Assembly: GCF_014946725.1 (NCBI RefSeq)
Contig: NZ_JACFXY010000003.1
Location: 124,001 to 188,000 of the forward strand
Length of the DNA stretch: 64,000 nt
Direction of reading: 5' to 3'
Source: Mixta mediterraneensis
GTDB lineage: Bacteria; Pseudomonadota; Gammaproteobacteria; Enterobacterales; Enterobacteriaceae
Shown one piece after another: positions 27,609 through 36,175 of this stretch. Below the pieces are notes generated by a model. The model worked only from the letters and a program-made list of their open reading frames with translations, ran no database searches and was not told the origin of the DNA. The first letter of the stretch is position 1, and each line of letters begins with the position of its first letter. The position numbers and the translations under genes are program-made.

Positions 27609-28601
27609 ATGACTAAAGTGTTTAAAACGCCCTTCGCTGCGCAGGGTGACAGAACTGCTGTGCCTGTAGAAACACAGGCTGACGGCTCGGTATCTTACAC
27701 TCAGGGCTACGGCTATGACTATGAGCGCGACCAGGCGACAGATCCGGCTGCGAAGGATATTGAACGTGAGAAGATGAATGCGCTTTTCCACGATGTTACC
27801 GAGGCAACTGGCGAAATGCAGCAGTTCGGCTCTGCTAACTGGTCAGAGGATGGTAAACCTTATCCGATACGCTCACAGGTTTACTACAGCGAGAGAACGT
27901 GGCAATCCAGAATAAAAAATAACAACGAAGAACCGGGAAAAGGTAGCGGCTGGATAGAATTCAAAGCCGATGTAAACCCTGTCGATATGCTGTACCCGGT
28001 CGGGATAGTGACGTGGTTTGCGCAGAACAAAGATCCTAACGCGCTTTTCCCCGGCACTACGTGGAAATATATTGGGGAGAACCGCACAATTCGTCTGGCC
28101 AGTGCTAATGGCAGCGATGTGATGACAACGGGTGGTTCCGATTCGGTCACGCTGGCAGTAGGGAATATCCCTGCACACGGCCATACGTTTTCAGCCAATA
28201 CCAGTACGTTTGATTATGGTTCCAAACAAACTACAGGGTTTGACTACGGATGGAAGACTACCAATAGTTTTGATTATGGGACTAAGACAACAAACAGTAC
28301 AGGTGAACATACCCACAGCGTTAATGGTATAGCTTCTAATGCATCTAATAGCAGGCACTTTTCCGGTGGTTCTGCAGGTGTTTGGACAAATATAACAACA
28401 AGTATTAGCGGTGCTCACACCTACATAGTCGGGATTGGTGCCCATGCGCATAATCTATACATAGGTGCGCACGATCATTGGGTTGGTATCGGTGCCCATT
28501 CCCACTCAGTATCAGGAACCACGTCAAATACAGGATCTGGGACGGCTTTAGGTATAACCAACTCATTTGTAAAACTTATGGGTTGGTATAGAACTGCATA
28601 G
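27609..28601 (+). CDS. phage tail fibre / collar-domain protein
   Basis: 330 residues, three bases after the gp48-like gene. The central part has the collar-like segment DVNPVDMLYPVGIVTWFAQNKDPNALFPGTTWKYIGENRTIRLAS, then a Gly/His/Ser-rich distal region. An FDYGxKxT motif is repeated three times (about residues 200-230), and HTH/HAH/HDH/HSH pairs occur between 237 and 300. Such His pairs often bind metal in tail-fibre tips. The end NSFVKLMGWYRTA is typical of fibre C-termini. It would be a receptor-binding protein of the lost prophage. Confidence 0.82.
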   Translation: MTKVFKTPFAAQGDRTAVPVETQADGSVSYTQGYGYDYERDQATDPAAKDIEREKMNALFHDVTEATGEMQQFGSANWSEDGKPYPIRSQVYYSERTWQSRIKNNNEEPGKGSGWIEFKADVNPVDMLYPVGIVTWFAQNKDPNALFPGTTWKYIGENRTIRLASANGSDVMTTGGSDSVTLAVGNIPAHGHTFSANTSTFDYGSKQTTGFDYGWKTTNSFDYGTKTTNSTGEHTHSVNGIASNASNSRHFSGGSAGVWTNITTSISGAHTYIVGIGAHAHNLYIGAHDHWVGIGAHSHSVSGTTSNTGSGTALGITNSFVKLMGWYRTA

Positions 28602-28608
28602 TAGATAA

Positions 28609-28650
28609 GTGATACTTCAAAGCGCGAGACTTTTCCCTTTGAAGTATCAC
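28609..28650. terminator. 14-bp perfect inverted repeat between convergent genes
   Basis: GTGATACTTCAAAG at 28609-28622 pairs with CTTTGAAGTATCAC at 28637-28650 across a 14-base loop. It lies between the tail-fibre stop and the convergent acyltransferase stop and could end transcription in both directions, although no T run follows. Confidence 0.5.
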
Positions 28651-30643
28651 ACGGATAACAACTACTTACACAACGTGTGTATTTATTTAATGAAAGGGTT
28701 TTTATACTTTTTAAGATATTCCTCTCCTAATTTGTACGAAGCATAATCAGTTAGATGTCCTTGATCTCGATAGATAGGAACGTCATCAATGTTCCCAATG
28801 CATAATCCACTATTGCATTGTATTTCACTTGGGCCGATGAATATTATGTCAGGATGGCTTTGCCGAATTTTAACGAAAATATTTTCAATTAATTGATTTG
28901 GCGTAGTTTTAGCAAAGCCACAGCGGGATGGTGTTTCAATGTTATGTTTTCTGTTTTTATAAGGTGAATAAAAACACTCCATATACCTATTCGGCATGTG
29001 TGCAATTTCTTTTACTAAAACCGCTTTTGAACCTGATTTTTCAATCAAATTAACCGCATTATCTAACGCTTGGAAAATGACATTTTCGGCCTCTGCTTGA
29101 GTTGCACGTTTATTGTCTGATAGTGCAATGTTACTAAGGTAGTTTGACCATAACTCACCAATTATTACATAATCATATTTTTCTGATTGTATTTTGTTGA
29201 AATATTGATTGGTTCTATCGTAACAACTTGTGTTCAGTTTATTAGCTGTTCCCCACTGATATTGTTGTATTTTTGGTAGTGCTAAGCAACTTGAACTACT
29301 AATCGCAATAATGTTTATATTCGAATCCTTTCCAAGAACATCGAAAAATTGCCAAAAATGATTTGAATTTGAGTCGCCAATCAGTAGTGCCTTACGATTT
29401 GATTGAGCATTTCCAATGCTACAAGTCGGATTATTTGTATCAATAATACCGTTAAAACACTTCTCTCGACTTTTTGAATTTGCCCCATTCAAAAGTGATT
29501 CTATGCGGGCATACCCATCACCGAAACGAGATGGGAAACCATTAAATGTTTTACTCATCGAATATAGGGTTGTGGAAAATGTCAGGGGTATTATGGCTAA
29601 GGTAATAACCGACACCCGCAATGAAAGTCTTATTTTTCTGAATTTTTTCTCTACAAAGACATAAGAAATATACGATAGAAAAAGTGTTAACAAAAAACAG
29701 GTGATTGTGAATGTTGTGTTTTCTTCAATACCTAAATATCTGCCGGTAACAAAAATAGGCCAATGCCAAAGATATAAAGAGTATGATATCGTCCCTATGA
29801 AAACTATTGGTGATAGCGAAAGTAACCTAGTTGAAATGCTGGTTGCTGAAGTTCCAGCAAGAATCAAAAAGCGCTAGCTAAACTAACTATAACCGCATGA
29901 TAATTGGGATGGCCAACTACAATGTTTCTTTTTGATGCCACATAAAAAAGTGCCACTAAGGAGATAATTCCAAGAAGAGAGGTTATTTTTCCATTTAACC
30001 TAAGTTTTTCATAATTAAATATAACAAGACAACTACCAAACATAAATTCAAAAATACGAGACGTCAAAAAATAATAACTTTTATTTTGATATCTACTTGA
30101 AAGATAAAGCGACAGGGCAAGCATACATATAGTAATAACACTTGTTACTACTTTTAGTGATTTCTCTGATAAATTTTTACGAAGCAAATAAATACCAAGT
30201 GGTAAAAATAAGTACCATTGCCATTCAATTGATAGTGACCAAGTATGCAATAATAAAAGATATTGATTATCTTGTGCTGCATATGCTGTCGTGGCATTTG
30301 CGAAGTACTGATTAGAAGTGAGTTGTGTTGTATATTTTAAACTTTTTGCATAGTTAATAAAATCATCTGGCAGATAGAATATCGAAGCTAAAATTAAAGT
30401 AAAAATAACCACAGAAATTAGAGCTGGCTGTAATCTCCATAGCCTCCGAATATAAAAATCTGATAATGAGAAAGAACTATTTTCAATCGAACGACTAATT
30501 ATTTCTGTAATCAAAAATCCTGAAATAACAAAAAATATGTCAACACCAATAAACCCCGATGGGAATAAATCGCTCCCAGCATGGAATATAAGTACAAGGA
30601 TAACAGCTATTGCTCTTAACCCATCAATATCGGAACGGTAACG

Positions 30644-31699
30644 GGCTTTGTTGAATAAATCGAACTTTTGCTGAGTTGAAGGATCAGATCACGCATCCTC
30701 CCGACAACACAGACCGTTCCGTGGCAAAGCAAAAGTTCAAAATCACCAACTGGCCCACCTACAACAAAGCCCTCATCAACCGTGGCTCCCTCACTTTCTG
30801 GCTGGACGATGAAGCGACTCATGCCTGGTATGAGTCGGCAACGCCTTCATCACGGGGAAGACCTCAGCGCTATTCTGACCTTGCCATCACCACCGTCCTG
30901 ATGATTAAACGCCTGTTCCGGCTGACCCTGCAGGCTGCGCAGGGTTTTATTGATTCCATTTTTGCCCTGATGAACGTTCCGTTGCGCTGCCCGGATTACA
31001 GCAGTGTCAGCAAGCGGGCAAAGTCGGTTAATGTCTGTTTCAAAACACCCACCCGGGGTGAAATCGCACACCTGGTGATTGATTCCACCGGGCTGAAGGT
31101 TTTTGGTGAAGGCGAATGGAAAGTCAAAAATCACGGCAAAGAGCGCCGTCGTACCTGGCGGAAGCTGCATCTGGCCGTTGACAGCAGAACACATGAAGTC
31201 ATCTGCGCGGACCTGTCTCTGAACAACGTCACGGACTCAGAAGCTTTCCCGGGTCTTATCCGGCAGACACACAGAAAAATCAGGGCAGCCGCAGCAGACG
31301 GCGCTTACGACACCCGACTCTGTCACGATGAACTGCGGCGCAAGAAAATCAGTGCCCTCATCCCGCCCCGAAAAGGAGCGGGTTACTGGCCCGTAGAGTA
31401 CGCAGACCGTAACCGTGCAGTAGCGAATCAGCGGCTGACCGGGAGTAATGCCCGGTGGAAATGGACAACAGATTACAACCGTCGCTCGATAGCGGAGACG
31501 GCCATGTACAGGGTAAAGCAACTGTTCGGAGGTTCACTGACGCTGCGTGATTACGATGGTCAGGTAGCAGAGGCTTTGGGCATGGTGCGTGCGCTGAATA
31601 AAATAACGAAGGCTGGTATGCCAGAAAGCGTGCGTATTGCCTGAAAACCCGGTCAGCTACAGAGTCACTCGTCCTGAAGCTGATTTATTCAACAAAGCC
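30644..31699 (+). mobile_element. IS903-type IS5-family element (1056 bp)
   Basis: The 18-bp inverted repeats GGCTTTGTTGAATAAATC lie at 30644-30661 and, reversed, at 31682-31699. They match the IS903/Tn903 ends. A 9-bp target duplication ACGGTAACG lies at 30635-30643 and 31700-31708. It carries one transposase gene and is a clean, probably recent insertion in the acyltransferase gene. Confidence 0.95.
30721..31644 (+). CDS. IS903-type transposase
   Basis: 307 residues from GTG 30721 (VAKQKFKITNWPTYNKALINRGS), the standard IS903 transposase length and N-terminus. A longer frame upstream is open but not needed. The DDE core shows the first Asp in HLVIDSTGLKVFG, the second in AAADGAYDTRLC and the Glu in RRSIAETAMYRVKQLFG. 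No lesion is seen, so it is likely active. Confidence 0.94.
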   Translation: MAKQKFKITNWPTYNKALINRGSLTFWLDDEATHAWYESATPSSRGRPQRYSDLAITTVLMIKRLFRLTLQAAQGFIDSIFALMNVPLRCPDYSSVSKRAKSVNVCFKTPTRGEIAHLVIDSTGLKVFGEGEWKVKNHGKERRRTWRKLHLAVDSRTHEVICADLSLNNVTDSEAFPGLIRQTHRKIRAAAADGAYDTRLCHDELRRKKISALIPPRKGAGYWPVEYADRNRAVANQRLTGSNARWKWTTDYNRRSIAETAMYRVKQLFGGSLTLRDYDGQVAEALGMVRALNKITKAGMPESVRIA

Positions 31700-31756
31700 A
31701 CGGTAACGCATGAAATTACCTTATAAATGCACTTAATATAAGGCCTCTTGCGAGGC

Positions 31757-32167
31757 TTAACGTTTTTCTCGTCCTATCACTTTATCAGCCGCCACGCGGG
31801 ACAGGAAGCCGGAACGGCTACCATATTCAGGATGTGCAGCGACAAACTGATCAATACGGCGGATCAGCAAAGAAGGAAGCGTTACGTTGATTTTTTCCGC
31901 TTTTCCCATCAACCGGGTAACGTCAACATCAACCAGCGCCCACACTACCCCCGCATAATCGGGATCGGCCAACCAGTTTTCCACGCTGGTGGCTTCCGGC
32001 ACCGCATCGCCATCTTCCACCAGTAATTCGATATGTGCGTCGATAGCCTCACGCACGCTCTCAATCGCATCCTGATAGCTGTCGCCGCCAGAGAAGCAGC
32101 CTGGAATATCGGGTACGCGAACGCCGAAGGATGAATCGCCTTTATCAATAGCAACAGGGTATAACAT
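31757..32167 (-). CDS. hicB: HicB antitoxin
   Basis: 136 residues. The N-terminal partial RNase H-like HicB fold (MLYPVAIDKGDSSFGVRVPDIPGCFSGGDSYQDAIESV) neutralises HicA. The C-terminal ribbon-helix-helix (INVTLPSLLIRRIDQFVAAHPEYGSRSGFLSRVAADKV) binds the operator. It lies 22 bases downstream of hicA in the usual toxin-first order. A hairpin (AAGCCTC-GCAA-GAGGCCTT, one bulge) just after the stop may end transcription before the disrupted acyltransferase gene. Confidence 0.92.
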   Translation of the reverse strand: MLYPVAIDKGDSSFGVRVPDIPGCFSGGDSYQDAIESVREAIDAHIELLVEDGDAVPEATSVENWLADPDYAGVVWALVDVDVTRLMGKAEKINVTLPSLLIRRIDQFVAAHPEYGSRSGFLSRVAADKVIGREKR

Positions 32168-32189
32168 TTAAACCTCCAGTAGGTGGGGC

Positions 32190-32369
32190 TTAAAGCCCCG
32201 CCTGTTTTTTGATACTTTTTAGTGTTGGTAGCGGTATGTCCTTTTGTGGATGTTTTACCGTTACCAGCCCTTTTTTCGTTGGGTGTTTGAACTGGTGATG
32301 ACTGCCTTTAACTCTCACCAGATACCACCCATCGGCTTCTATCATTGCTATTGCATTCCTGCTATCCAT
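32190..32369 (-). CDS. hicA: HicA mRNA interferase toxin
   Basis: 59 residues from ATG 32367-32369 behind CCGGAGG. It has a double-stranded-RNA-binding-like fold. The pattern MIEADGWYLVRVKGSHHQFKHP contains the catalytic His in the GSHH motif (residues 22-25), followed by VTVKHPQKDIPLPTLKSI. It cleaves mRNA when HicB is depleted. It is intact and first in the operon. Confidence 0.92.
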   Translation of the reverse strand: MDSRNAIAMIEADGWYLVRVKGSHHQFKHPTKKGLVTVKHPQKDIPLPTLKSIKKQAGL

Positions 32370-32395
32370 CCTCCGGCTCTCTGTGCTGTTTTGGT

Positions 32396-32430
32396 GGGGT
32401 TATAGTAACCCCAAATGGTTCTGTTGTCAA
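32396..32430 (-). promoter_or_regulatory. hicAB promoter with overlapping operator palindrome
   Basis: On the minus strand TTGACA (32425-32430) is followed after 17 bp by TACTAT (32402-32407). The palindrome GGGGTTA-TAG-TAACCCC (32396-32412) covers the -10, and a related sequence (GGGTTATAGGGGTT, about 32440-32453) lies upstream. This fits HicB autorepression. Confidence 0.65.
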
Positions 32431-32454
32431 ATCTTATTAGGGTTATAGGGGTTA

Positions 32455-33021
32455 TCGAGCATTAAATAAGAGTTTCGCTTGTATTGGTGGCGGCAACTCA
32501 TATCGTGATGCTTCGGTAATTTGGGGCATTTTTGGGGCAGTAGTGAGCGCAATCCAGCTTAACAATAGGAAAATCGGTTTTTATAGCTGCTTTAGGAGCT
32601 GAGCCGCAAGCCGCTTGTGGCAAGGGGTTCAGGGATTGAGGGAAAAAGACTGCTGCATCATTGGCGTGTGGGTGGAAAAGTCCTTTTCGGTTGGCTCTAA
32701 CATAATGTTTTAACTCATCTCTGATGCGGTAAATTTCTGGCGGTCAACGCCTATGAAACCGAAAGGGAACAGCGTCGGCGCGCAGGATAAGCTGATGATA
32801 ACGAATAGCGCAGGGCATATGCCAGCCTGACGCAGTGTCAGGGTATTAATCGGTAGTGGCCTGAGTGGCATCCTGGCAAATGAGGCGGCGGCTGGCGACA
32901 GAAAAGTCGCTGTCTTCCTGCTTTTAAGTGGGGCATACGAGGCGGCTCGCGATTTCTGCGGCGGTAAGATTTGCTGCGTTAAAGATGACATTCATAGCCG
33001 GGAAGCCGGGCGCTGACACGC
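32455..33021. other. non-coding or degenerate region next to the nar scar
   Basis: No gene is supported. A 93-residue minus-strand frame (32710-32991) has low-complexity content and no recognisable family. The short motif TTTTTGGGGCAGTAGTGAGCG near 32530 is unremarkable. The sequence is probably a mixture of prophage border and decayed chromosome. No attachment-site repeat was found by eye. Confidence 0.4.
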
Positions 33022-33198
33022 CTAATGTACGCCGTTTTGCAGTGCCCAGACAGCCGCTTCCAGCCGGGACTCCAGATGCATCTTTTTCAGCAGATATTTG
33101 ACGTGCACTTTGACGGTGCTTTCGCTGATCGTCAGTTTTCGGGCAATCGCTTTGTTGGTCATGCCAGCGCTGATAAGTTGCCCGTTCTCCGCGCAGCA
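33022..33198 (-). pseudogene. narL: 3' fragment of a NarL-type response regulator gene
   Basis: The C-terminal LuxR-type helix-turn-helix remains: [40 protein letters not shown] and [11 protein letters not shown], then a stop. It is very like E. coli NarL ([23 protein letters not shown]...AAVWVHQ). The receiver domain is missing. The homology ends at about 33198, where plus-strand narI homology begins. NarL normally activates nitrate-respiration genes with its sensor NarX. Confidence 0.8.
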
Positions 33199-33202
33199 TA
33201 TG

Positions 33203-33427
33203 GATGGCAGTGAAATGATGAAACTGGTGGGCTGGGCCCAGGCAGTGGTCACGTTCCAGGGTGACGCGTCGCACCATCTGGAAGGTGTAGCCTTTATCTA
33301 CCGTGTACATATGGTACTGGGAATGACGCTATTCCTGCTGTTCCCATTCTGCCGACTGGTTCATATCTGGAGCGCGCCGGTTGAGTATCTGACCCGCCGT
33401 TATCAGCTGGTCAGAAACTGCCGCTAA
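33203..33427 (+). pseudogene. narI: 3' fragment of narI, respiratory nitrate reductase gamma subunit
   Basis: The frame reads [20 protein letters not shown], then [39 protein letters not shown] and [12 protein letters not shown], matching the last 75 residues or so of NarI, the membrane cytochrome b subunit. The heme-ligand helix region near the C-terminus is present but the first two thirds is gone. No ribosome binding site or promoter precedes it. With the narL fragment it forms a deletion scar. Confidence 0.85.
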
Positions 33428-33573
33428 AGAAGTTCAGGCCGCGGGGAGAAGCTGCTCCGTGACCCTTTTATCGGGTTGCGCCTTGACGTTTTTTAAGATT
33501 TTGACCTGTATGTCGCTGCGCTAAACGTCTACTATTACCGCATCTGAATTTACCCTTCGTTTATGGATAACCG

Positions 33574-34656
33574 ATGCGTCTCAAGTTAGCCCTCCTTGCG
33601 TTTATTTCGCTTCTGGCCTCCTGCAGCAGCAAACCTGATGTCCCGCCACAGCAAAAAATGCTGGCTGCGCCGAAAGGGGGATTTTTACTGGAACCTTCTC
33701 ATACGGTTCAACCTATGTCTGGAGACTTTGCGGGCAATCCTGCAGCGGAGCAGTTCATTGATCAAATGGTTGAAAAACATGGCTTTGACCGCCAACAGTT
33801 ACACGCGGTACTGGGCCAGGCTAAACGACTGGATTATGTTTTGAGTTTAATGGATCGTCAGGCGCCGTCGTACACGCCGCCAGCTGGGCCTAACGGAGCA
33901 TGGATTCGCTATCGCAACAAATTTATCACGCCGAATAACGTGCAAAACGGCGTCGCCTTCTGGAACCAGTATCAGGATGCATTACAGCGCGCGCAACAGG
34001 TTTACGGGGTGCCGCCGGAAATCATCGTCGGTATTATCGGTGTGGAAACGCGTTGGGGCCGGATAATGGGTAAAACGCGCATTCTGGATGCTCTGGCTAC
34101 ATTGTCCTTCAGTTATCCACGCCGTGCCGCGTATTTCAGCAGTGAGCTGGAGACTTTCTTGTTGATGGCGCGTAACGAACAAGACGATCCGTTAGATTTA
34201 CGTGGCTCTTTTGCCGGGGCAATGGGTTATGGACAATTTATGCCATCCTCTTATAAACAATACGCGGTGGATTTTAACGGTGATGGTCACGCGAATTTAT
34301 GGGATCCGGTTGATGCAATTGGTAGCGTAGCGCATTACTTCCAACAACATGGTTGGCGCAGCGGTGAAAATGTAGCCGTTCCGGCAAGTGGGCAGGCACC
34401 TTTGCTGGAGGATGGCTTCAAAACCAGCTACAGCGTTGGCATGCTTGCCGCATCTGGCCTCTCTCCGCAAGGTTCATTAAATGGTCATGATCAGATTAGC
34501 TTACTGCGACTTGATTTTGGTACCAGCTATCAGTACTGGTATGGCTTACCGAATTTCTATGTCATTACGCGCTATAACCACAGCACGCATTACGCAATGG
34601 CAGTCTGGCAGTTGGGTGAAGCGGTAGGTAAAGCGCGCCAGGGAACGATATTTTAA
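33574..34656 (+). CDS. mltB: membrane-bound lytic murein transglycosylase B
   Basis: 360-residue lipoprotein. Signal and lipobox are LALLAFISLLASCSS. The catalytic Glu lies in VGIIGVETRWGRIMG (about residue 156). The conserved GAMGYGQFMPSSYKQYAVDFNGDGHANLWDPVDAIGSVA run is broken here into motif pieces: AMGYGQFMPSSY and the EF-hand-like DFNGDGHANLWD. It cleaves peptidoglycan to anhydro-muropeptides at the outer membrane. In E. coli it also lies near pncC-recA. No defect. Confidence 0.94.
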   Translation: MRLKLALLAFISLLASCSSKPDVPPQQKMLAAPKGGFLLEPSHTVQPMSGDFAGNPAAEQFIDQMVEKHGFDRQQLHAVLGQAKRLDYVLSLMDRQAPSYTPPAGPNGAWIRYRNKFITPNNVQNGVAFWNQYQDALQRAQQVYGVPPEIIVGIIGVETRWGRIMGKTRILDALATLSFSYPRRAAYFSSELETFLLMARNEQDDPLDLRGSFAGAMGYGQFMPSSYKQYAVDFNGDGHANLWDPVDAIGSVAHYFQQHGWRSGENVAVPASGQAPLLEDGFKTSYSVGMLAASGLSPQGSLNGHDQISLLRLDFGTSYQYWYGLPNFYVITRYNHSTHYAMAVWQLGEAVGKARQGTIF

Positions 34657-34737
34657 GTTCTGTCCTTAATAACGTTAAGGTTATATGATGGCGCCGTTTT
34701 GTCGCCATCATACTTTTCGTAAAATTTTGGAGTTGTT

Positions 34738-35073
34738 ATGTCCTTACCCGCTTGCCCGAATTGTCATGCCGATTACACCTGGCAGGACGGTGATAATCTT
34801 AACTGTCCATCATGTGGGCATGTCTGGACACAGGCAGAAACCGACAGCAGTCAGGATAAATTAGTGGTGCGGGACGCTAACGGGAATCTGCTCGCCGATG
34901 GCGACAGCGTAACCGTGATCAAAGATCTTAAGGTAAAAGGCAGCTCTGCACCGCTGAAGATCGGCACCAAAGTGAAGGGAATTCGTCTGGTTGAAGGTGA
35001 CCATAATATCGATTGTAAAATCGATGGTTTTGGACCAATGAAACTCAAGTCTGAATTCGTCAAAAAGAACTAA
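34738..35073 (+). CDS. yjdM: PhnA-family zinc-ribbon protein YjdM
   Basis: 111 residues. The N-terminal zinc ribbon uses Cys6, Cys9, Cys23 and Cys26 ([10 protein letters not shown]...CPSCGHVW). The C-terminal PhnA domain ([42 protein letters not shown]) is present. Although once named for phosphonate use, the family function is not established. TTTTGGAG precedes the start. Confidence 0.9.
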   Translation: MSLPACPNCHADYTWQDGDNLNCPSCGHVWTQAETDSSQDKLVVRDANGNLLADGDSVTVIKDLKVKGSSAPLKIGTKVKGIRLVEGDHNIDCKIDGFGPMKLKSEFVKKN

Positions 35074-35078
35074 ATGTG

Positions 35079-35100
35079 ACGGGCGCAATGATGCGCCCGT
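35079..35100. terminator. terminator-like hairpin between yjdM and the convergent aldolase gene
   Basis: ACGGGCGCA (35079-35087) pairs perfectly with TGCGCCCGT (35092-35100) with a four-base loop. It lies between two convergent stops. The T run is short, so strength is uncertain. Confidence 0.6.
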
Positions 35101-35116
35101 GCAAAAGCTTAACAGA

Positions 35117-36007
35117 TCAGTCGAATAAACGATCAATTGCTTCGCACTGCTGTACTGTTAGCGTGCCGCCATAATTACGGGATTGACGTGTCATTGAATC
35201 GAAACGGCGCGAAACGGCTGTTTTAATCGTCGTGACAAAATCATCGCCGATAGTATAAATAGCCATTAATTTACCGATACGTTGTTGAATACGGGTTAAC
35301 TCAGGTAAATCGCCGCTACGCCAGGCGCGCATTGCATTTGCAAACAGCTCGGGGACAATATTATTTAATCCTGAAATAACCCCCGCCCCGCCCGCGAGTA
35401 GATTGGGTAACAGATATTCGTCATAGCCAGAAAGCACAGCAAAATCACTGCGTACTTTCCTGGTTTCCTGTATTAATGCGCGATTGTGCGACAAACAATC
35501 TACCGTGTCTTTAATGCCCACAAAGTCAGGCAATTTTGCTGCCAGTTCGCTGACTATTGACGGCGAGAGATCGCAGCCGGTGCGGGCAGGAAAATTATAG
35601 GCAAGCCATTTGCCGCCTAGCTGTTGGTCCAGCGCTTCAAAATAACGCAGTAGCTGATTTTGCGTTTGTCCGTAATAGTAGGGCGGCAAAACCATCACAG
35701 CATCAAAACCGCTTTTCCAGGCTGCCTCTGCCAGCTGAAGCATGTCCGAGATGCAGGTGCTGGATACATTCGCTACCATTTTCAAGGGCGATAACTGGCG
35801 GGCTTCTCGCAGGAGTAATAGCCGTTCTTGCTGTGATAACGAGGCAAACTCTCCAATACTACCCATCAACAATAAAGTGTCGATGCCTGACGTACTCAGA
35901 CGCGCAAAATGACGTCCTAGCGCCTCAATGTCGATAGCGCCTTGCTCATTAAATGGCGTAACGGAAGGACACCAGACGCCAGCAAATTCGGAATGGGTAG
36001 TCGACAT
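35117..36007 (-). CDS. dihydrodipicolinate synthase/N-acetylneuraminate lyase family aldolase
   Basis: 296 residues from ATG 36005-36007, chosen because AGGAG lies 7 bases upstream; an earlier ATG has no such site. It is a class I TIM-barrel aldolase. The Schiff-base Lys is in FVGIKDTVD (about residue 166), the Tyr in LAYNFPARTG (about 137) and the substrate loop in LLMGSIGEFASLS (GxxGE). The GTT-type substrate motif of true DapA is not obvious, so the housekeeping lysine-pathway role is unlikely; pyruvate-dependent sugar-acid aldolase activity is possible. The substrate cannot be assigned. Confidence 0.82.
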   Translation of the reverse strand: MSTTHSEFAGVWCPSVTPFNEQGAIDIEALGRHFARLSTSGIDTLLLMGSIGEFASLSQQERLLLLREARQLSPLKMVANVSSTCISDMLQLAEAAWKSGFDAVMVLPPYYYGQTQNQLLRYFEALDQQLGGKWLAYNFPARTGCDLSPSIVSELAAKLPDFVGIKDTVDCLSHNRALIQETRKVRSDFAVLSGYDEYLLPNLLAGGAGVISGLNNIVPELFANAMRAWRSGDLPELTRIQQRIGKLMAIYTIGDDFVTTIKTAVSRRFDSMTRQSRNYGGTLTVQQCEAIDRLFD

Positions 36008-36175
36008 GATTAGCTCCTGCATCAATTATCATTAAAATGAAACGCTGTTTTAATCTAATGAGCTCAACGCTATTCCGCCAGCGCATAATGCAAAAATGGA
36101 GGATGCATCGCACTTTTCAGTTTTGCGTGCGTCTTATTTTTATCGAATCAGGTAATGCGACGACGAAGGTAAATC

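Larger units (their letters stand above)
28683..31711 (-). pseudogene. OafA/Oac-type membrane acyltransferase with SGNH domain, doubly disrupted
   Basis: This is an O-antigen or peptidoglycan acetyltransferase-like gene. The true start is ATG 31709-31711 with AAGG upstream, reading MRYRSDIDGLRAIAVILVL. An IS903-type element (30644-31699) splits it at codon 3 with a perfect 9-bp duplication. A further lesion at about 29867 is a T5 run where T6 would continue the frame (ASAF/LILAGTS). Restoring both gives 654 residues: an N-terminal acyltransferase-3 membrane domain (FHAGSDLFPSGFIGVDIFFVISGFL, LHTWSLSIEWQWYLFLP, GTISYSLYLWHWPIF; each shorter than a full helix bundle) and a C-terminal SGNH esterase-like domain (ALLIGDSNSNH, with Asp/His in YRDQGHLTDYASY). 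It is notably AT-rich, as expected of phage serotype-conversion cargo. Confidence 0.88.

Noticed and set aside
26619..27791. 390-residue minus-strand frame opposite the phage tail genes
   Set aside because: Overlaps three coherent plus-strand phage genes and shows no domain.
32710..32991. 93-residue minus-strand reading frame as a gene
   Set aside because: No ribosome site, no recognisable domain and a low-complexity composition; it lies in a degenerate region beside the nar scar.
32440..33010. Prophage attachment site near the right end of the accessory region
   Set aside because: No direct repeat matching a tRNA or other core sequence could be found by eye and no integrase gene is present in the window.
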